Positions 59,925-64,000 of a stretch of 64,000 nucleotides of DNA are shown here, in pieces. Source of the DNA: Bacteroidaceae bacterium (lineage in GTDB: Bacteria; Bacteroidota; Bacteroidia; Bacteroidales; Bacteroidaceae); NCBI GenBank assembly GCA_017933995.1, contig JAGBKI010000017.1, forward strand, positions 1 through 64,000. The letters run 5' to 3'. Position 1 is the stretch's first letter; each line of letters opens with the position of its first letter. Both the position numbers and the translations under genes were made by a program. Below the pieces are notes generated by a model that saw nothing but the letters and a program-made list of their open reading frames with translations, ran no database searches and was not told the origin of the DNA.

Positions 59925-60211
59925 AATTAGCCCCTTTCGGTCATAAAAGCTCTTGGCGATGTTATATTTTATATATGCGGCAAACGGCCTGAAAGGCCAC
60001 AAGCGGCCAGCCCGGGGCAAAGCCCTGGGTAATGGACGGCGCTATCCCCTCGCCCTGTAAGGGCAAAAGCATTATGATTTGAGCGCTTTTGCCCTTACAG
60101 GGCGTATTTTGTGTGTACCGCTCTCCCAGGGCGTTGCCCTGGGCTTATTGCTTGTTGGCCTTTCAGGCCATCTTTGGAAAAAGCCTCATGACTAATTTGC
60201 AGAATTAGCCC
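59915..60211. mobile_element. Palindrome-rich insert flanked by 19-bp direct repeats
   Basis: The 19-bp sequence starting TAATTTGCAGAA occurs at 59915-59933 (end of repeat copy 3) and again at 60193-60211. The 259 bp between hold nested inverted repeats: GGCCTGAAAGGCC arms (about 59986-60000 and 60157-60169), CCCAGGGC-type arms (60011-60030 and 60125-60143), and a perfect 20-bp stem (60051-60070 with 60085-60104) containing CGCCCTGTAAGGGC. No transposase. It looks like a non-autonomous insertion that duplicated the array end, or an array-end recombination product. Confidence 0.55.
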
Positions 60212-60257
60212 ACGGCGGGGGATTTTGCGGGGGCTTCCCTGCGGATTTCTGGCCACA

Positions 60258-60296
60258 AAAAATGCGGCGAACACCTCTTTACACGGTGTTCGCCGC
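60258..60296 (-). terminator. Terminator of the 60583/60398 leftward unit
   Basis: A perfect 12-bp stem (60264-60275 with 60285-60296) is followed on the minus strand by ATTTTTTG. It lies 100 bp beyond the 54-aa gene stop. Confidence 0.85.
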
Positions 60297-60397
60297 AATC
60301 GGGATTTTCTTAGTTGCGTCGCAAACGCTGTTTGCTGCCGTAGCGGGCGAGGCTGCTATGTTTCTGGAATAAGGAAAGTACTACGGCAGTGCGACGT

Positions 60398-60562
60398 TTA
60401 CCAATCTGCCTGCCCCTCGTCCCAGAGTTCCTGACGACGCACCCAGCCGCTGGTCACTTCTTTGTCGGAGTCGCGGGTTATGGTGAGGTCGCTCGGTGTG
60501 CAGAGCGGGTGTTCAGCACGGGCGGAAGCGGTCTCGAAAAGTGGTTTAATATACTTTTTCAT
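60398..60562 (-). CDS. 54-aa small protein downstream of the T9SS-type protein
   Basis: A small frame from ATG 60562: starts MKKYIKPLFETASARAEHPL, contains one Cys (TPSDLTIT precedes a charged DSDKEV) and ends WDEGQADW. Only 20 bp separate it from the stop of the upstream T9SS-type gene on the same strand, and a terminator follows, so it is probably cotranscribed. The MKKYIKP-start plus LC-type pattern resembles many short Prevotella-type proteins of unknown role. It has no signal peptide or membrane helix. Confidence 0.6.
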   Translation of the reverse strand: MKKYIKPLFETASARAEHPLCTPSDLTITRDSDKEVTSGWVRRQELWDEGQADW

Positions 60563-60582
60563 ATTGCGTTGGCTTTACGTTT

Positions 60583-62904
60583 TTACTTGATGACAACCTT
60601 CTTGCCGCCTACGATGTATACACCGTGGTGCGGGCGGGCTACACGTCGGCCTTGTAGGTCGAAAGCCGTGCCTGCGGGCGTTTGGCCGGTTTCGGTCAGG
60701 CCACGGATGCCCGTCAGCTCGCCGGGGAAGAGGAGGGAACGCACGGCGACTGTGCCGTCAAGGTAGGCGCGGTTGGCTGCAAGCGTGCTGCCGCTGGCCA
60801 AGGGGTAGAAGCCCGGTTTGCCGTCCACTGCGTTGAGCACCAGGGCGTTAGCGGGCTGTGCAGAAACGTAGGAACCGACAAGGTCATTGGCCTCGGTCGT
60901 GGCGGTAAGGCCAGCAGTGATGGCGGCCTCGGCTGTGGCGGCCTGCGTTTCGCTGACCACGAGCACGGGAGTGCCTGCGGGCACGTCCTGACCGATGCTG
61001 ACGAGTTCGGCCTTGTCGCCGTCGCCGCTGACTTGTACCACATAGGCTTCGGCATCACCACCCAGCGTCACGTCGAAGGGCAAGTAGGTCGTGGCGTAGG
61101 AGTTGTCGCCAGCGGCGTTGAGCGTGAGTGTGAGCGTCTCTGCGGGCTCTACGTACCAGTGGGAGGCTGTGGCGGCCTGCGTCCAGCGTATCACGCCTGC
61201 GGGAACACCGTTTTCGCTCTTCCAAGTGGCTTCGTGGAAGAAGCCCTGGCTGTCGAGGTCGCTCGAAATGGCGGCTTGGCCGGGAGCCACGCCGATGAAG
61301 GTGAACTTGGCGCCCTCTTCGTTCGTTGCGGGGAAAGGACGGTTGTTCGTAGTTTGGTTCTGCACGTTCAGCCCTTGCACGGAGATGGTGTAAGTGCCGT
61401 CGTCCTGTTTCGTGAGTAGGAGGATGGTGCCCACGTCGGCATCTTTCTCGTCGGCGGGAACGGTGATGAGACCAGTGAAGGTGCCTGTGGGCGGCGTGGT
61501 GGTGCCATAAGCCACATAGGTGGTGCCTGCACGCGCGCCTACGGAGCGCAGGCGATAGTAGCCAGTCTCTATCTTCACGGTGTTGTTGCTGAGAATGTCG
61601 AGCAGTGTGTTGTAATCGGCCAGCGTACAGAAGCCGGAACTTTCCACAGCGGACATGATGGCGTCCATCTGGGCTGCGCCAGCCTCGGAGAGGTAGAACG
61701 GGTTGTTCGACGGAGCATCATAGAAAGGTTTGATGTTGGCCTGCACTTCGTTGTAGAAGTTCTCGGCATCGCGCACGGTGAAGACGGAGTTTTCGCCCTT
61801 GCCGCCGGTCCAATAGGCGAGGTAGGCCGCCGAGTTGGAACGGCGGTTGAGGCAGTAGCCCTGGCTGTTGGCCAGGTAGAAACCCGTGTCGGAAACGCGC
61901 TGCACCTGCCATATTTCCTCGTCCTGTGTGCCCGGGGTCTGCATCGACGTGTGCTGGTTACGTCCTGCGTCGGAACTGGGGTCGGCCGTGGCCGAACCCA
62001 GCACGACGCCAGCGCCGGCGGCTTTGTTGTAGATGTAGAAGCCGTCGTAGGGGTTGCCCACAAATGCCCACTTGGCTTCGTCGCTCTCGGACGCAGTGGC
62101 GGGATCCTGCACGTTGTCGGCACCGTCGGCCACATAGATGGGGTAGTTCGTGCCACTGATGGTGAGATAGTAATAATGAGCGGCGGCCACGTCAGACGCA
62201 ATCTCGAACGGGCCGTTCCAGGTGGCGGTGACGTTTACCTCGGAAGTGGTTTCGTCGATGGTGGCCACGTCGGTGGCAAGCGTCACGTAGTCGGCATTCA
62301 TCTCCGTGGGGATGTTGGCCTCGGCCGAGGAACCCACGAGCGCTTCGACGGAGCTGGTGCTCATCTTCATGCCGTCGTAGTAAAGGTTGTAGACCACGTT
62401 CTTGGTTTCGCCGTCGCCCTTCACGTAGACTTGATAGGAGGTGAAGATGACGCGCATATCGCTGGAAGAGGCCATGTCAAAGCTGGTCTCTTGCGTGGAC
62501 AGCCCTTCAGCGCCCACTGTGGCCGACGTGGTGGTGAACGTCACGGCTTCGCCACCTTCGGGCGTGATGGTGGCACTGCTGGTCTGGGCATAGCCCACAA
62601 ACTTCCAGCCCGTGATGGTGTAGCCGTCCTCTACAGAAATCGTCCAGTGTACGGTTCCGCCTGGGGTTGAGCTGATGGCGTTGCGCTCTGAGGCGAATTT
62701 GTGGCCAGCTGTCGTGCTGATGGTCACGACGGGATAGCCCGCGATGGTGGACACGTACTTGCAAGCCCATTGGCTTGAGGTGGCTTCGTCACCGTTGTTG
62801 CGGTAGAATTTGCCTGTCGAGGCACCCACGTTGATGGTGTACGTCTGCGCCACAGCAAAGGCCGCAGTCAGCAGGAACGCAAACAAAAGTGTAATTTTTT
62901 TCAT
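60583..62904 (-). CDS. Large secreted protein with T9SS-type C-terminal tail, function unknown
   Basis: 773 aa. Signal peptide ends AVAQ (about residue 19). No catalytic signature recognised. It contains beta-rich segments: two strand-rich domains in the first 270 residues (GYTITGWKFVGYAQTSSATITPEGG), a ricin/beta-trefoil-like stretch (about 280-370; KWAFVGNPYDGFYIYNKAAGAG, YLANSQGYCLNRRSN), a second one near 450-570 and a domain with YATTYLPFDVTLGGDAEAYVV near 610. The C-terminus (FDLQGRRVARPHHGVYIVGGKKVVIK begins near residue 748) is a short type A-like sorting tail. It is probably a surface or exported binding protein; the target glycan is unknown. Confidence 0.75.
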   Translation of the reverse strand: MKKITLLFAFLLTAAFAVAQTYTINVGASTGKFYRNNGDEATSSQWACKYVSTIAGYPVVTISTTAGHKFASERNAISSTPGGTVHWTISVEDGYTITGWKFVGYAQTSSATITPEGGEAVTFTTTSATVGAEGLSTQETSFDMASSSDMRVIFTSYQVYVKGDGETKNVVYNLYYDGMKMSTSSVEALVGSSAEANIPTEMNADYVTLATDVATIDETTSEVNVTATWNGPFEIASDVAAAHYYYLTISGTNYPIYVADGADNVQDPATASESDEAKWAFVGNPYDGFYIYNKAAGAGVVLGSATADPSSDAGRNQHTSMQTPGTQDEEIWQVQRVSDTGFYLANSQGYCLNRRSNSAAYLAYWTGGKGENSVFTVRDAENFYNEVQANIKPFYDAPSNNPFYLSEAGAAQMDAIMSAVESSGFCTLADYNTLLDILSNNTVKIETGYYRLRSVGARAGTTYVAYGTTTPPTGTFTGLITVPADEKDADVGTILLLTKQDDGTYTISVQGLNVQNQTTNNRPFPATNEEGAKFTFIGVAPGQAAISSDLDSQGFFHEATWKSENGVPAGVIRWTQAATASHWYVEPAETLTLTLNAAGDNSYATTYLPFDVTLGGDAEAYVVQVSGDGDKAELVSIGQDVPAGTPVLVVSETQAATAEAAITAGLTATTEANDLVGSYVSAQPANALVLNAVDGKPGFYPLASGSTLAANRAYLDGTVAVRSLLFPGELTGIRGLTETGQTPAGTAFDLQGRRVARPHHGVYIVGGKKVVIK

Positions 62905-63269
62905 AGGGTATGTGTTTAGGTTGTTGTAGTTTCGTTTTTGTCTGTCGGCTTTTCAGCAAAAAGCGGGTGAGACCACGATACGCACGAAACCTCCTGCAAG
63001 CGCAACGCTTGTCCGTTCCTCAATGGGGCTTAACGCCCCTCAACGACCGCCGAAAGCGGATGCAGGGCATAGGCAATTCGTGTCAAAATGTTTCCTTTCT
63101 GGCCAAAAACAGCGCAGAGCAAGTATTGTTGGCCACAAAATTAGGCAAAACGTGACTTTATGCCAAACAAAAAGATAGTTTTTGCAAGGATGAGTTGCCA
63201 AAACCGCATTTTCTTTTTATTTTCGCCGCGTTAAAACAAGTTATTCATCCCCTAAAAAACAACCAACCT
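62905..63269. other. Divergent intergenic region, little visible structure
   Basis: 365 bp between the leftward T9SS-type gene and the rightward GH85-like gene. A weak TATTTTCGC (63218-63226) is the best rightward promoter candidate; no good leftward box is seen. No gene or clear repeat is present. Confidence 0.5.
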
Positions 63270-64000
63270 ATGGGAAAGAGAATTCTACTCCTTTTCGCAG
63301 CCATCGCCATTGCGACGGGTGCGGAGGCGCAGTACCTCAAGGAGCACTACATCTCCTGGGGGCCGGGCAGCGAAGGCTTCGGCACCGCGCTCCAGAACTG
63401 GACACCCGGCGCAGAGGTTACGCCCGACGACAACTTCTTCATCTCGCGCGTGAAACCCAAAGCCCGTTTCCGCAACGCGGCCACACAGGTGAAGGACACG
63501 CTACAGAGCATCTACGACAAGAAGCTCATCTGCTGGCTTCCCATCAACAGCATCAACGAGACGGGCTGGAACCGCAACGCGCTGCCCGACGGTCTGTTTG
63601 ATTCCGAAGTCTTCTCGATGTGGAGCTACGTGACACACTGGGGCAACTGGACGGCTTCGCTCGGACGTGTGCCCGGCGCGCTGCTCGACGTGGCCCACAA
63701 GAACGGTGTGGCCGTTAGTGGCTTGGCATCCGTGCCCAACGCCGCCCTGAGCGACGGCTGGGCCACCAGTTTCCGCAATATGGTGAATGCCGGTGCCGAC
63801 AAGGCCGCGCAATACCTGTCCTATTACGGCATTGACGGTTTGGGCTACAACTCCGAGTGGTCGGAAAGCAGCTATGCCGCTTCGCAGGAACTGATGCCCT
63901 TCCACAAACAGCTTGTGGCCAAGATGCGCGAAACCAATCCGCTCTTTGAGAACATCTGGTACACGGGTACGAACGACGTTGGTTCCATCAACTTCGCCGG
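63270..64000 (+). CDS. Second GH85-like endo-beta-N-acetylglucosaminidase (3' truncated by window edge)
   Basis: The frame runs from ATG 63270 to the window end (243 complete codons). The signal peptide ends GAEAQ (residue 21). The barrel features match the protein at 55246: WGNWTASLGRVPGALLDVAHKNGVAVSG aligns with its PGAWIDAAHQNG segment, and SYYGIDGLGYNSEWSES aligns with its GSDGINYNWE, giving Asn194 and Glu196 as the candidate N-x-E pair. Family assignment rests on this similarity and on GH85 motif memory. The enzyme would cleave N-glycan cores. The remainder lies outside the window. Confidence 0.7.
   Translation, partial: MGKRILLLFAAIAIATGAEAQYLKEHYISWGPGSEGFGTALQNWTPGAEVTPDDNFFISRVKPKARFRNAATQVKDTLQSIYDKKLICWLPINSINETGWNRNALPDGLFDSEVFSMWSYVTHWGNWTASLGRVPGALLDVAHKNGVAVSGLASVPNAALSDGWATSFRNMVNAGADKAAQYLSYYGIDGLGYNSEWSESSYAASQELMPFHKQLVAKMRETNPLFENIWYTGTNDVGSINFA

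Overview
This is 64 kb of a GC-rich chromosome from the phylum Bacteroidota, most likely order Bacteroidales and close to Prevotellaceae (taxon inferred from gene content and promoter type). The signs are a SusC/SusD pair, the type IX secretion regulator PorX, T9SS-like C-terminal sorting tails, Bacteroidota-specific families (DUF6242, DUF6089, HU-like proteins, the coaX/OMP/lptC block) and many copies of the Bacteroidota -7 promoter element TAnnTTTGC. There is no prophage, integrase, recognisable transposase or CRISPR array. Most of the window is core chromosome.

Layout. 1-10.7 kb: clpC (cut by the left edge), an acetyltransferase, a GH89 alpha-N-acetylglucosaminidase, a YqiA-type esterase carrying a degenerate HAD domain, a GT4 glycosyltransferase, tcdA and a GH92 alpha-mannosidase. 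11.3-19.2 kb: an envelope-biogenesis run with a DUF6242 lipoprotein, a DUF6089 protein, uppS, bamA, skp, a SUMF1-like lipoprotein and a second skp. 19.2-20.2 kb: a gene desert with a probable 5S rRNA remnant, three phased GTAC palindromes and a tRNA-Glu gene. 20.4-24.1 kb: a leftward 2-oxoacid:ferredoxin oxidoreductase (Vor-type) operon. 24.3-33.4 kb: an FHA protein, free methionine sulfoxide reductase, and a surface-polysaccharide-like cluster (heparinase II/III, two NTP_transf_5 proteins, GT4, epimerase, HU-like protein). 33.5-49.5 kb: porX, miaB, coaX/OMP/lptC/CorC, gpmI, a translationally coupled U32/ribF/CPBP/dus set and cysK. 49.9-64 kb: a polysaccharide-utilisation locus with SusC, SusD, a GH85-like endo-beta-N-acetylglucosaminidase with a T9SS tail, a small barrel protein, a 773-aa T9SS-type protein with a 54-aa companion, and the start of a second GH85-like enzyme.

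How the genes work together. GH85, GH92 and GH89 enzymes together suggest use of host or dietary N-glycans and other GlcNAc-capped glycans, with SusCD importing the products, T9SS delivering at least one enzyme, and PorX as a possible regulator of that secretion. BamA and the two Skp proteins would assemble the barrels, and LptC and UppS supply the LPS and peptidoglycan side of the envelope.

The most unusual content is intergenic: (i) three copies of an 84-bp array of four 21-bp units, two of them closed by perfect inverted ends; (ii) about ten spacers, nearly all between co-directional genes, built from short degenerate TAA-rich words, often in inverted arms, whose edges supply stop codons of neighbouring genes; (iii) a 67-bp near-perfect inverted repeat; (iv) a palindromic insert flanked by 19-bp direct repeats; (v) promoter boxes lying 3-4 nt before start codons, implying leaderless or nearly leaderless mRNAs.
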